Source: Neptuniibacter sp. CAU 1671 (GTDB lineage: Bacteria > Pseudomonadota > Gammaproteobacteria > Pseudomonadales > Balneatricaceae). From it: 64,000 nucleotides of DNA. The position numbers were made by a program, and so were the translations under genes. This document shows, piece by piece, positions 1 through 9,117 of the stretch (its first letter is position 1; the number at the start of each line of letters is the position of its first letter). The notes below the pieces were generated by a model. It had not been told where the DNA came from, did not search any database, and saw only the letters and a program-made list of their open reading frames with translations. The stretch covers positions 160,433 to 224,432 of the forward strand of contig NZ_JARHUE010000004.1 in NCBI RefSeq assembly GCF_029222905.1, written 5' to 3'.

Positions 1-530
1 CCCTGGCTAACGCCGGTAACGACACCGTCAACGCTCTGAATGCTGCCGCTGAATTTGGTCTGACCCAGTCCATGGATGTTGCAGGCCTGTTGGTCTTCAC
101 CCCTAACGCACAGGCTATGGACCCTGCCACTGCAGCCGGCATGCGGCTGACCACCGGTTTCTACTGGGACATGGATGAGAAAACCCGTGCCTGGAGCAAA
201 CGTTTTGAAGAGCGTCACGGCGCCATCCCATCCATGGCACACGCCGGTGCCTACTCCGCCACTCTGCATTATCTGAACGCGGTTAAAGCGGCGGGTACTG
301 ATGAGCCGGATGCCGTGATGAAACAGATGAAAGCGACCAAGCCAGAAGATTTCTTTGCCCGCAATGCTCAACTGCGTGCCGATGGACGCATGGTGCACGA
401 CATGCTGCTGGTAGAGATCAAACCGGCAGCTGAGCGCAAAAACAAAAATGACATCTACAAAATCATTGAGGTTATCCCAGCCGACGAGGCTTACAACCCA
501 ATGATTGCGGAATGTAATTTCAGCTCATAA
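1..530 (+). CDS. Liv-type ABC transporter substrate-binding protein, C-terminal part (partial)
   Basis: The reading frame is open from base 3 and ends with TAA at 528-530, so about 175 C-terminal residues are visible and the start lies before the window. The sequence fits the periplasmic Leu/Ile/Val-binding (Peripla_BP_6) family, with a late GFYWD segment and an AGAYSATLHYLNAV helix typical of its second lobe. The product would bind a solute in the periplasm and deliver it to the two permeases encoded 56 and about 950 bases downstream. The solute cannot be read from this fragment. The acyl-CoA synthetase that follows suggests a carboxylic acid rather than an amino acid, but this is inference. 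Confidence 0.85.
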   Translation, partial: LANAGNDTVNALNAAAEFGLTQSMDVAGLLVFTPNAQAMDPATAAGMRLTTGFYWDMDEKTRAWSKRFEERHGAIPSMAHAGAYSATLHYLNAVKAAGTDEPDAVMKQMKATKPEDFFARNAQLRADGRMVHDMLLVEIKPAAERKNKNDIYKIIEVIPADEAYNPMIAECNFSS

Positions 531-586
531 CCGGCGTGGGGAGGCTCACCCCTCCCCCGATTTACTGAGTAAGGTCTGAGTCCACT

Positions 587-1474
587 ATGGCAAGTCTGTT
601 TGATATTAACCTGTTTGCCCTGTTCGGCCAGTTGCTGATCGGGCTGATCAATGGCTCTTTTTACGCCCTGCTGAGCCTGGGTCTGGCGATCATCTTCGGT
701 TTGCTGAAGATCATTAACTTTGCTCAGGGTGCCATGTATATGCTGGGTGCCTTTGCTGCCCTGCTGGGGATGCAATATCTGGGCATCAACTACTGGTTTG
801 CCCTGATTCTGGTCCCGCTGGCAGTGGGTCTGGTCGGCATTCTGATGGAGCGTTTTCTGATCCGTCGCATCGCTAACGAAGATCACCTCTACAGTCTGCT
901 GCTGACCTTTGGTCTGGCCCTGATGCTGCAGGGTATTTTCACTCACCTGTTTGGTTCTTCAGGCCTGTCGTATCCGATTCCTGACGCCCTGAAGGGTGGC
1001 ACCAAACTGCCCTTTATGTACCTGCCCAATTACCGTGCCTGGATCATTCTGGTTTCTGTGGTGGTTTGTATTGGCACCTGGTGGATGATTGAAAAAACCA
1101 AACTGGGTGCGTACCTGCGCGCCGGCACCGAGAACCCGCAACTGCTGCAGGCGTTTGGCATCAATGTGCCGCTGATTGTGACCCTGACCTTCGGTTTTGG
1201 CGTTGCGCTGGCAGGTCTGGCAGGCGTTATGGCGGCCCCGGTGTATTCCGTATCACCTGATATGGGTTCCAACATTCTGATCGTCGTGTTTGCCATTGTG
1301 GTTATCGGCGGCATGGGGTCGATCGGTGGTGCCATCCTGACCGGTTTAGGCATGGGCGTCATCGAAGGTCTGACCAAATATTTCTATCCGGAAGCCTCCA
1401 CCACGGTGATCTTCCTGGTCATGGTGATTGTACTGCTGTTTAAACCCGCCGGACTGTTCGGCAAAGAGGCCTGA
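587..1474 (+). CDS. livH: Liv-type ABC transporter permease, LivH family
   Basis: The 295-residue inner-membrane protein is almost entirely hydrophobic, with about eight predicted membrane segments. It contains the family landmarks GLINGSFYALLSLGLAIIFG near the N terminus and a GGMGSIGGA loop near the C terminus. It would form half of the translocation channel together with the LivM-like protein. A TAAGG ribosome site lies upstream of the ATG. The binding protein ends 56 bases before it and livM begins 10 bases after it, so the three are one operon. The ATPases (LivG and LivF) are not in the window and are probably upstream. The symbol marks the family only; the substrate is unproven. Confidence 0.88.
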   Translation: MASLFDINLFALFGQLLIGLINGSFYALLSLGLAIIFGLLKIINFAQGAMYMLGAFAALLGMQYLGINYWFALILVPLAVGLVGILMERFLIRRIANEDHLYSLLLTFGLALMLQGIFTHLFGSSGLSYPIPDALKGGTKLPFMYLPNYRAWIILVSVVVCIGTWWMIEKTKLGAYLRAGTENPQLLQAFGINVPLIVTLTFGFGVALAGLAGVMAAPVYSVSPDMGSNILIVVFAIVVIGGMGSIGGAILTGLGMGVIEGLTKYFYPEASTTVIFLVMVIVLLFKPAGLFGKEA

Positions 1475-1484
1475 GGTATCCATC

Positions 1485-2405
1485 ATGAATAAAAAACTGC
1501 TACTGATTCTGCTGCCTCTGGCCCTGCTGGCACCGCTGGTGCTCTACCCGGTGTTTCTCGCCAAGGTACTCTGTTTTGCCCTGTTTGCCTGTGCCTTTAA
1601 CTTGCTGCTGGGTTTTGCCGGACTGCTCTCGTTTGGCCATGCGGCCTTTTTGGGAACCGGTGGTTATGTCACCGGCTGGTTGATGATCAACAGTGGTCTG
1701 ACCCCTGAACTGGCGATCATTGCCGGCACGATTGCCGGTGGTCTGCTGGGTGCAGTCTACGGCGCCCTGGCGGTCAAACGTGAAGGCATTTACTTCGCCA
1801 TGGTGACACTGGCACTCGCCCAGCTGACGTTTTTCCTCTACGTGCAGGCACCATTCACCCATGGTGAAGACGGTATGCAGGGGATTCCCCGTGGCGCACT
1901 GTTTGGTCTGATCGATCTGTCCGACAACATGGTGATGTATTACTTCGTGCTGGCCATCTTCTGCTTTGGCTTCTGGCTGATCAACCGCACCGTGCACTCA
2001 CCTTTCGGGCAGGTACTGAAAGCGATTCGCGAAAATGAGAGCCGCGCCATTTCGCTGGGATATGACGTAAACCGCTATAAATGGCTGGCGTTTGTTATCT
2101 CGGCAGCACTGGCCAGTCTGGCTGGCGCCACCAAGTCTCTGGTCTTTGAGCTGGCCTCACTGACTGATGTGCACTGGCATATGTCGGGCGAAGTCATTCT
2201 GATGACGCTGGTGGGCGGTGTTGGCACCCTGTTCGGTCCTCTGGTGGGTGCCGGATTTGTAGTCACCATGCAGAACTACCTGTCAGGAGGCGAGCTGGGC
2301 AACTACATTCATATCATCATGGGTGCTGTGTTTGTCATCTGTGTACTGAGTTTTCGCAGCGGCATTGTTGGCCAGCTGGCTAAATTTAAACGCGATAATT
2401 TTTAA
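1485..2405 (+). CDS. livM: Liv-type ABC transporter permease, LivM family
   Basis: I place the start at the ATG at 1485 (MNKKLLLILLPL), preceded by GAGG. The open frame extends back to 1428 but would overlap livH. The product has about 306 residues and multiple membrane segments. It shows the LivM signatures GFAGLLSFGHAAFLG near residues 40-55 and a GGVGTLFGPLVGA loop near the C terminus. It would pair with the LivH-like protein in the inner membrane. A stem-loop (about 2411-2441) and a second inverted repeat (2457-2483) separate it from the synthetase gene, but neither has a T-tract, so read-through into the ligase gene is likely. Confidence 0.88.
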   Translation: MNKKLLLILLPLALLAPLVLYPVFLAKVLCFALFACAFNLLLGFAGLLSFGHAAFLGTGGYVTGWLMINSGLTPELAIIAGTIAGGLLGAVYGALAVKREGIYFAMVTLALAQLTFFLYVQAPFTHGEDGMQGIPRGALFGLIDLSDNMVMYYFVLAIFCFGFWLINRTVHSPFGQVLKAIRENESRAISLGYDVNRYKWLAFVISAALASLAGATKSLVFELASLTDVHWHMSGEVILMTLVGGVGTLFGPLVGAGFVVTMQNYLSGGELGNYIHIIMGAVFVICVLSFRSGIVGQLAKFKRDNF

Positions 2406-2505
2406 CAACGGACGGTGTCCGACCAAGACACCGCCCGTCAGGTACTAATTGACCTAAACCTGCTGACGCGGAGCCCGCAGGTTCAAAAGCTCACGAGGGA
2501 AAACC

Positions 2506-4146
2506 ATGAATAATAATTCCGCCTTCGAAACCAATCTGGACCAGAATCAGGCTAACTACACTGCACTCTCGCCTCTGACGTATCTGGAGCGTGCCGCCAC
2601 TGTTTATCCCAGTCGCGTCGCAACCGTGCATGGCGAAATTCGCCGCACCTGGAAAGAGGTCTATCAACGCTGCTGCAGACTGGCCAGTGCCCTGCAAAAA
2701 CTGGGCGTTAAAAAAGGCGAAGCCGTGTCGATTATGGCCCCCAACCTACCAGAGCATTTTGAGGCGCACTTTGGCGTGCCGATGTGCGGTGCTGTGCTTA
2801 ACTCCATCAATACCCGTCTCGACTCGGCAGCTGTTGCCTTTATTCTCAAACACGCTGAGAGCAAGGTACTGATTGTGGACCGCGAGTTCAGTGCGGTTGT
2901 CAAAGCCGCGCTGACGATGCTGGAGTCCCCCCCGTATGTGGTTGATATTGACGATCCGTACTACACCGAAGGTGAATTGATCGGTGCGACCCAGTATGAA
3001 GCTCTGCTGGACAGCGGCGATGCCGATTTTGTCTGGCCTCGGGTTAAGGATGAGTGGAATGCGATCACGCTGAACTACACCTCCGGCACTACCGGCGACC
3101 CTAAGGGTGTGGTCTATCATCACCGTGGCGCCTACCTGAACGCGGTCAGTAATGCGATCTCCTGGGGCATGCAGCAGCACCCGGTCTACCTCTGGACCCT
3201 GCCGATGTTCCACTGCAATGGCTGGTGTTTCCCCTGGACCATCGCTGCCATGGCAGGTGTCAGTGTCAGCCTGCGCCACGTCCGTGCGGACCATATCTTC
3301 AATCTGATCAAATCTGAAAAAGTCGGTTATTTCTGTGGTGCTCCGATTGTCCTGAACATGCTGAACTCCGCGGATGACGCCCTGAAGGCGGGCATTGAGC
3401 ATCCGGTAAAAGTAATGACCGCTGGCGCTGCGCCACCGGCTGCTGTCATTGCCGGCATGGAAAAACTCGGTTTCTCCGTCACCCACGTATACGGGCTGAC
3501 CGAAACCTACGGTCCTTCTGTGGTTTGTGTCTGGCATGAAGAGTGGGACGATAAAACACTGGAAGAAAAAGCCCGACTCAAAGCCCGTCAGGGTGTGCGC
3601 GCCCCTATGCTGGATGGCCTGATGGTGGCTGACCCAGTCACGCTGCAACCGGTGCCGCAGGATGGTAAAACCATGGGTGAGATCTTCATGCAGGGCAACC
3701 TGGTGATGAAAGGCTACCTGAAAAATCCGGAAACCACCGCCAAGGCGTTTGATGGCGGCTGGTTCCACTCCGGCGATCTGGCGGTCTGGCATGCCGATGG
3801 ATATATCGAAATTAAAGACCGCTCCAAAGACATCATTATTTCCGGCGGTGAGAACATCTCAAGCATTGAGGTGGAGGATGTACTGTACAGCCACCCAATG
3901 ATTCAGGAAGCCGCTGTAGTCGCCAAGTCTGATGAGAAATGGGGTGAAACGCCCTGCGCTTTTGTCGCCCTGAAAGACTGCGATAAAGAGGTCACTGCAG
4001 AAGAGATCATTAAATTCTGCCGGGAGCATATGGCGCACTTTAAAGCGCCTCGTCATGTGGTGTTTGGCCCGCTGCCAAAAACCTCTACCGGTAAGATCCA
4101 GAAGTTTCTGCTGCGTGAACAGGCCAATGCAACTGAATCCGAATGA
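2506..4146 (+). CDS. AMP-forming acyl-CoA synthetase (AAE/DmdB-like clade)
   Basis: The protein has 546 residues, within the usual size of ANL-superfamily acyl-CoA ligases. It would activate a carboxylic acid to its CoA thioester through an acyl-adenylate. Visible motifs are the P-loop YTSGTTGDPKGVVYHHRG (about residues 190-208), YGLTETYGPS (about 328), the GWFHSGDLA and KDRSKDIIISGGEN hinge region (about 418-450), and the C-terminal PKTSTGKIQK with the catalytic Lys. The YHHRGAYL and PMFHCNGW segments resemble the clade holding plant-type AAE enzymes and DmdB (methylthiopropionate-CoA ligase). The real acid is unknown. The gene follows a Liv-type transporter and ends at an intrinsic terminator, so it probably activates the imported compound. 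A GAGGG ribosome site precedes the ATG. Confidence 0.85.
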   Translation: MNNNSAFETNLDQNQANYTALSPLTYLERAATVYPSRVATVHGEIRRTWKEVYQRCCRLASALQKLGVKKGEAVSIMAPNLPEHFEAHFGVPMCGAVLNSINTRLDSAAVAFILKHAESKVLIVDREFSAVVKAALTMLESPPYVVDIDDPYYTEGELIGATQYEALLDSGDADFVWPRVKDEWNAITLNYTSGTTGDPKGVVYHHRGAYLNAVSNAISWGMQQHPVYLWTLPMFHCNGWCFPWTIAAMAGVSVSLRHVRADHIFNLIKSEKVGYFCGAPIVLNMLNSADDALKAGIEHPVKVMTAGAAPPAAVIAGMEKLGFSVTHVYGLTETYGPSVVCVWHEEWDDKTLEEKARLKARQGVRAPMLDGLMVADPVTLQPVPQDGKTMGEIFMQGNLVMKGYLKNPETTAKAFDGGWFHSGDLAVWHADGYIEIKDRSKDIIISGGENISSIEVEDVLYSHPMIQEAAVVAKSDEKWGETPCAFVALKDCDKEVTAEEIIKFCREHMAHFKAPRHVVFGPLPKTSTGKIQKFLLREQANATESE

Positions 4147-4241
4147 AACCTGCCGCCCGAGTCGCGGCAGGCAACATGAGGTTTCAAACCGGATTTGTAC
4201 GTAGACTCTGCAAAAACTGAGCTTTGGTTCGGTGCCTTTTT

Positions 4242-4263
4242 GCCCTCTCCGGAGGGCTTTTTT
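4242..4263 (+). terminator. Intrinsic terminator after the acyl-CoA synthetase gene
   Basis: A perfect 6-bp GC-rich stem (GCCCTC/GAGGGC) with a 4-base loop is followed by six T residues on the + strand. It ends the transport and ligase operon just before the convergent response-regulator gene. A second stem (CTGCCGC/GCGGCAG, 4149-4169) lies nearer the stop codon but has no T-tract. Confidence 0.85.
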
Positions 4264-4268
4264 ACGGC

Positions 4269-4922
4269 CTAATCCAGCAGCCCTTTTTCAATGGCGTAAC
4301 GCGCCAGGGCAGCGGTCGTCTGCAGATCCAGCTTCTGCTTGATATTAAGCCTGTGGGTCTCCACGGTACGCACAGAAATATCCAGTTGCCGGGCGATTTC
4401 TTTGTTACTCAAACCTTCTGCTATCGCCCTGAGCACGGCGGTTTCTCTGGGGGTCAATGGATCCGGCAGCGACGGTTCAGGTTCTGCAGGGATCATTGCT
4501 GGCGCACTGAACAGGGTCTGTGAAACACCGGAGCTGAAGTAACTGGCACCGGTCGAGACAGTCTGAATCGCATGAATCAGTTCACGTGAAGAGACATCTT
4601 TCAACACATAACCGGACGCCCCGCAGCGTACCAGTTTCATGATGTATTCCCGGTCATCATGCATGCTCAGAATCAGCACCCTGATATCCGGCATCTGTTC
4701 ACGAAAGCGCTCAGTCGCTTCAAATCCATTCATCACCGGCATGGAGATATCCATCAACACCACATCCGGCTTCAGTTCTGCTGCCAGTGCCAGCGCCTGT
4801 TCACCGTTATTGGCAGTGCCGATAACCTCGACTGAAGGCTCCTGCGCCAGTCGCGCCTCAATACCGTCCAGTACCAGCGGATGATCATCCACCAATAAAA
4901 CACGAATGATCTCTTCACTCAT
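4269..4922 (-). CDS. NarL/FixJ-type response regulator
   Basis: The 217-residue protein has an N-terminal receiver domain (about 1-120) with the acidic pair in LLVDDHP, the phospho-acceptor Asp in VLMDISMP and the KDV lysine. A LuxR-type helix-turn-helix follows (about 150-212; LTPRETAVLRAIAEGLSNKEIA). It would bind DNA when phosphorylated by the histidine kinase encoded 14 bases upstream in the same operon. Position next to a transporter and CoA-ligase operon suggests that operon as a target, which is inference. The two operons converge, so any control would act at the distant Liv promoter upstream of the window. Confidence 0.92.
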   Translation of the reverse strand: MSEEIIRVLLVDDHPLVLDGIEARLAQEPSVEVIGTANNGEQALALAAELKPDVVLMDISMPVMNGFEATERFREQMPDIRVLILSMHDDREYIMKLVRCGASGYVLKDVSSRELIHAIQTVSTGASYFSSGVSQTLFSAPAMIPAEPEPSLPDPLTPRETAVLRAIAEGLSNKEIARQLDISVRTVETHRLNIKQKLDLQTTAALARYAIEKGLLD

Positions 4923-4936
4923 CAGCTTCTATACCT

Positions 4937-6295
4937 TTATAAAACCCCAAATCCCGCCCGTAACACAGTGCCTAATCCGGGACGGCTATGCAGATGGAAG
5001 GTGCCGCTCAGCAACTCGGTTCGTTCACGCATATTCAGCAAACCGATACCGGTGTGCTCTTCATCTCCGGCCTGAAAACCTTTGCCGTTATCTTTGATCT
5101 CCAGCCAGACATGACCATGATCCTGCCAGATTTTCAGACTGACTTGCGTCGCCCCGGAGTGCCGCTCGATATTGGTCAGTGCCTCCTGCGCCATGCGATA
5201 AAGGGTGATTTCAATATCATCCGGCAACCGCGCGTCCGGCAGGTTCAGGCTGACCTCCATGCTGATATCGGTTCTGAGGACAAAATCATCCAGCAGACTT
5301 TGCAGCGCCGATTCCAGCCCCAGGTCATCCAGTAGAATGGGGCGCAGATCGTGTGACAACCGTCTGACTTCCTGAATCGTCTGATCCAGCACCTGATGGG
5401 CCTTTTCGAGATCTTCACCAAGGTTACCTTTACCGGCATGCAGTTTATCCAGCGCCAGCTCAATGCGAAATTTCACCGAGACCATCATCTGGTTGATACC
5501 GTCATGCAGCTCGCGGGCGAAATTACGTCGCTGGGCCACCTGAAACTGCACATATCTGTGCGCCATATGCCGCAGGCTTTTATCCGCAAACTGAGTCGCA
5601 TGTACGTTGATCGCTACCCCCACCAACGCGATCACCACCAGGGTCGCTGCCAGAATAGCAACCACCGTAAAAAAGGTATTCCGGATGTTATGAGTGACTT
5701 TCAGCCGGATCGCCGCTACCTCTTTGGCGATATCATCGATATACAGCCCGGTACCGATCATCCAGTTGAATTTTGGCACCATCACCACGTAGCTGAGCTT
5801 GTCTTCCAGATCACCGCGTGAGGGTTTTTCCCACAGATAACGGAAAAAACCACCGCCCTCCTGGGCCAGTCGCAGCAGATTACGAATGACATAACGGCCC
5901 TCGCGGTCCTGCAGGTCATACAGATTCTGTCCCACCAGTTCGGGCTGAATAGGATGTACAAGATTCACCCCTTCAAGGGTGTACATGAAAAAATAACCGT
6001 CATCACCATAGGTAAAGTTATTCACGATACGCGTCAGTTCAGCCTCAACCGCCGGATCACCTGGCTCACCCTGCTCTACGATATCCGCAATGGAGTTCAT
6101 TGCCATATCGACATAGTTCATCAGCTCTATGCGTTTGGAGCGGAGCAGGTTTTCCTCGAAGGTGGCGATCTCCTGCTCAGACAGGTGTCGGGCCTGATTC
6201 ATACTGATCAGGGTGACAAGCACGGTCACCACCGTCAGCGGCAGAATCGCCAGCAACAGGATTTTCGTTCTTAAAGAGGTGGCAATGTTTAACAT
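4937..6295 (-). CDS. Cache-domain sensor histidine kinase (HisKA_3/NarX-type)
   Basis: The 452-residue protein has two membrane segments (about 12-35 and 205-232) enclosing a periplasmic single-cache domain with the sCache_2-like pattern DDGYFFMY, VGQNLYDLQD and NWMIGTGLYIDDI. The cytoplasmic part has the phospho-acceptor His in FARELHDGINQMM and a C-terminal ATPase with DNGKGF and GIGLLNMRER. sCache_2 domains commonly bind small organic acids, so the kinase may sense the transporter's substrate; this is inference. It is the first gene of a two-gene operon with the regulator that follows. No extra PAS or GAF domain is present. Confidence 0.9.
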   Translation of the reverse strand: MLNIATSLRTKILLLAILPLTVVTVLVTLISMNQARHLSEQEIATFEENLLRSKRIELMNYVDMAMNSIADIVEQGEPGDPAVEAELTRIVNNFTYGDDGYFFMYTLEGVNLVHPIQPELVGQNLYDLQDREGRYVIRNLLRLAQEGGGFFRYLWEKPSRGDLEDKLSYVVMVPKFNWMIGTGLYIDDIAKEVAAIRLKVTHNIRNTFFTVVAILAATLVVIALVGVAINVHATQFADKSLRHMAHRYVQFQVAQRRNFARELHDGINQMMVSVKFRIELALDKLHAGKGNLGEDLEKAHQVLDQTIQEVRRLSHDLRPILLDDLGLESALQSLLDDFVLRTDISMEVSLNLPDARLPDDIEITLYRMAQEALTNIERHSGATQVSLKIWQDHGHVWLEIKDNGKGFQAGDEEHTGIGLLNMRERTELLSGTFHLHSRPGLGTVLRAGFGVL

Positions 6296-6359
6296 CTTCT
6301 GCTGTTTTTATTATCAAGCGTTATGTTCGTAGTATACAAAGCCGAAAAAGGAACGGGTG

Positions 6360-7208
6360 ATGCTTTTACCGTTATGGCAACAAGCCGCCGAAGTAAAACA
6401 GGCAGCCCTAAACTCCGGCACGCTCCTGAGTCTGCCTACCACCTCGGTTGACCTGCGTGAGGGCGATCTCAACTGGCGGGTTCGGGTACTGGAAGCGCTA
6501 CGCTTAAAAGCGCAGCCTGCAACTAGCACCGAAGCCTCCATCAATCCGTTTTTACCGCCCGAACCCAGTCTGGTTGTGTGCGAGGCAGGCCCTGAGCACC
6601 TCTGGGTTCTGAACAAATACAACGTGTTTGACCTGCATCTGCTGCTGATCACCAAGACCTTTGTGCCTCAGACCCGGATCATCGAGCAAACCGACTTCAG
6701 CGCACTGTTCAAAGCGATGCAGGCAGCGCCGGCACTGGCGTTTTATAACAGTGGTGCTGTTGCCGGTGCCAGTCAATCACATAAACATCTGCAATTGATC
6801 CCCCTGACACCAGAAACGCACCTACCCTTTACACCACAATTTGAAGCCCTGCATGATCAGGTGCCGCGTCAGCTCGAGACGCTCCCTTTCCAACACGCGG
6901 CTCTTGCCCTGCCCAACGACCTGTTTCAACTACCGGAATCGGAAGGCAGCCAATACCTGCAACAATTTTATGACCGGCTACGCATGACACTGGCTATTGA
7001 AGTTCAGGATCAACAGATTGAGAAACCCTATAACCTGCTTCTGACTCAGTCATGGATGATGCTGGTACCGCGGGTAGCCGAATCCGCCTGCGGTATTTCA
7101 TTTAATGCGTTAGCGTTTACCGGTTCCCTGCTGGTCAAAGATCAAATACAGATCAAGCTGCTGCAGGAGACCGGACTTGCCAATATCCTGCAGCAGATTT
7201 CAGGCTGA
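6360..7208 (+). CDS. Ap4A phosphorylase / ATP adenylyltransferase-like protein (HIT superfamily)
   Basis: The product has about 282 residues. The frame opens with GTG ATG; I use the ATG at 6360, behind AAGGAACGGG. The central motif SQSHKHLQLIPL (about residues 139-150) has the H-x-H-x-phi pattern of Ap4A phosphorylase II, and the preceding LNKYNVFDLHLLLITK segment is also family-typical. The enzyme class splits diadenosine tetraphosphate with phosphate to ADP and ATP. The gene stands alone, divergent from the histidine kinase and convergent with the TRAP permease, whose stop codon directly abuts its own. Length agrees with bacterial members, which are shorter than the yeast enzymes. The assignment rests on motifs only. 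Confidence 0.75.
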   Translation: MLLPLWQQAAEVKQAALNSGTLLSLPTTSVDLREGDLNWRVRVLEALRLKAQPATSTEASINPFLPPEPSLVVCEAGPEHLWVLNKYNVFDLHLLLITKTFVPQTRIIEQTDFSALFKAMQAAPALAFYNSGAVAGASQSHKHLQLIPLTPETHLPFTPQFEALHDQVPRQLETLPFQHAALALPNDLFQLPESEGSQYLQQFYDRLRMTLAIEVQDQQIEKPYNLLLTQSWMMLVPRVAESACGISFNALAFTGSLLVKDQIQIKLLQETGLANILQQISG

Positions 7209-8498
7209 TCAGACCAGTCCGTAGAAACCCGGGAAGATCAGAATCGACAGCACCACCGCAATCTGCATCAGAATGAACGGCACCACCCCACGATAGATAT
7301 CAATGGTGCGAACCTGCGGCGGCGCCACACCCTTGAGGTAGAACAGACTGAAACCAAACGGCGGTGTCAGGAAGCTGGTCTGCAGGTTCATTGCAATCAG
7401 AATCGCAAACCACACAGGCGCAATACCCAGAGCATCGGCCACCGGTGCCAGAATCGGCACAATAATGAAGCTGATCTCAACAAAGTCGATAAAGAAACCC
7501 AGCACCAGAATCGCCAGCATGGACAACAACAGGAAACCTGTGGCACCGCCGGGCAGATCGGTCAGAATTTCTTCGACAATGTAATCACCGCCGGTGTAGG
7601 TAAAGGCCATGGAGAAGGCGGTCGCACCCAGCAGAATCGCAAACACCATGGCGGTTACTTTCACCGTCTCGGTAGCTGAGTCCATAACCATCTTCCAACT
7701 GAACTGACGGTACATCACCGCCAGAATCAGCGCACCCACACCCCCGAGAGCAGAAGATTCCGTGGGTGTTGCGATACCGGCAAAGATCGAACCCAGTACC
7801 ACCAGAATCAGCGCCAGAGGCGGCACAATCGCAATCAGTGCTTTACGATATTGCTGACGCTTATTCTCTACATCATCATCCAGCGGCAGGGCGGGTGCAG
7901 ACTCTGGTTTCAGCCAAGTATAGATCAGAATATAGATTACATAGATACCGATTAGCACAAGGCCCGGCGCAACTGCGGCTTTGAACAGATCCCCCACTGG
8001 AATGCCCAGCACATCACCCAGGATAATCAGAATGATTGAAGGCGGAATAATCTGCCCTAGGGTACCGGAGGCACAGATGGTGCCGCAGGCCAGAGACTTG
8101 TCGTACTTGTACTTCAGCATCACCGGCAGCGAGATCAGACCCATCGCTACCACAGATGCGCCCACCACACCGGTGGAGGCCGCCAGCAAAGCGCCAACCA
8201 GTACCGTTGAAATCGCCAGACCACCACGCACACCGCCAAAGAGTTTCCCCATCGACTCCAGCAGCTGTTCCGCGAGCTTGGTTTTCTGTAACACAAGGCC
8301 CATGAATATAAACAGCGGTACTGCCATCAATACCGTGTTTTCCATGATGCTTTGAATTCGGAACGGCATAAATGCAAAGATATCAGGACCTTCTGCAAAC
8401 ACACCAAAAATCAGGGCAATACCACCAAAGGTAAAGGCCACCGGGAAGCCAACTAACAGCATCACCAGGGCCACAAAAAACATCACAATACCGATCAT
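7209..8498 (-). CDS. dctM: TRAP transporter large permease (DctM)
   Basis: The 429-residue integral membrane protein of the DctM family has about twelve hydrophobic segments. Family landmarks include GFPVAFTFGG near the N terminus, ASGTLGQIIPPSI in the middle and NLQTSFLTPPFGFSLFYLKG near the C terminus. It catalyses Na+-driven import of an organic acid delivered by the binding protein. It is the last gene of the dctP-dctQ-dctM unit, 12 bases after dctQ. The stop codon touches the end of the convergent Ap4A phosphorylase gene and no clear terminator separates them. Confidence 0.93.
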   Translation of the reverse strand: MIGIVMFFVALVMLLVGFPVAFTFGGIALIFGVFAEGPDIFAFMPFRIQSIMENTVLMAVPLFIFMGLVLQKTKLAEQLLESMGKLFGGVRGGLAISTVLVGALLAASTGVVGASVVAMGLISLPVMLKYKYDKSLACGTICASGTLGQIIPPSIILIILGDVLGIPVGDLFKAAVAPGLVLIGIYVIYILIYTWLKPESAPALPLDDDVENKRQQYRKALIAIVPPLALILVVLGSIFAGIATPTESSALGGVGALILAVMYRQFSWKMVMDSATETVKVTAMVFAILLGATAFSMAFTYTGGDYIVEEILTDLPGGATGFLLLSMLAILVLGFFIDFVEISFIIVPILAPVADALGIAPVWFAILIAMNLQTSFLTPPFGFSLFYLKGVAPPQVRTIDIYRGVVPFILMQIAVVLSILIFPGFYGLV

Positions 8499-8510
8499 GT
8501 GTGTGACTCC

Positions 8511-9050
8511 TTACTGCTGTGGCGCTTCGTAATGGTCTTGCGGACGCAGACCCAATAACACGTTCACGGATTTAACCAGCAGACCAAAACCACTGATCAC
8601 CATAGCGACAAAAGAAAACGGGATGACCGCCTTAATTACCCAGCGGTACGGCAGTCCACCCGGGTCACCGGACGTTTCGCCAAGGTTGTATGACTCCATT
8701 GCAAAACCATAGCCATACCAGGCCACCAGTGCACAGAACGGCAAAAGTAAAAACAGAGTGCCAAAAATATCGACCCAGGCCTGTGATTTATCGGAGAGAC
8801 GCTCATAGATCAGGTCAACCCTTACATGCCCACCGGCACGCAGCGTATAGGGTACACCTAACAGAAATACTGCTGCATACAGGTGCCATTCCAGCTCCTG
8901 CATGCCAATCGACACATCATTCAACGCATAACGCATCACTACGTCGATAAACACATTGAATAACATCAGAACAAAAAGCACTGCGGAGATTTTCCCCAGC
9001 AGATCGGAAAATCGGTTTATGATCGCTTCCAATCGCAACATCGACATCAC
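8511..9050 (-). CDS. dctQ: TRAP transporter small permease (DctQ)
   Basis: The 179-residue protein has four membrane segments and the DctQ pattern FNVFIDVVMRYALN followed by EWHLYAAVFLLGVPYTLRAGGHVRVDL. It is the small membrane subunit that pairs with DctM. Its length is at the upper end for DctQ, which matches TRAP systems of the TakP-like group. It lies between dctP (68 bases upstream) and dctM (12 bases downstream). Confidence 0.92.
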   Translation of the reverse strand: MMSMLRLEAIINRFSDLLGKISAVLFVLMLFNVFIDVVMRYALNDVSIGMQELEWHLYAAVFLLGVPYTLRAGGHVRVDLIYERLSDKSQAWVDIFGTLFLLLPFCALVAWYGYGFAMESYNLGETSGDPGGLPYRWVIKAVIPFSFVAMVISGFGLLVKSVNVLLGLRPQDHYEAPQQ

Positions 9051-9117
9051 CCTTTCTTACGCGTTCAAGAAAAACGAACGGGAGGCTCTTGTGGAGCCTC
9101 CCGGATGTCTGTTTTTA

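Noticed and set aside
2411-2483. Two stem-loops between livM and the acyl-CoA synthetase gene as a terminator
   Set aside because: Neither is followed by a T-tract; they may shape mRNA but do not separate operons convincingly.
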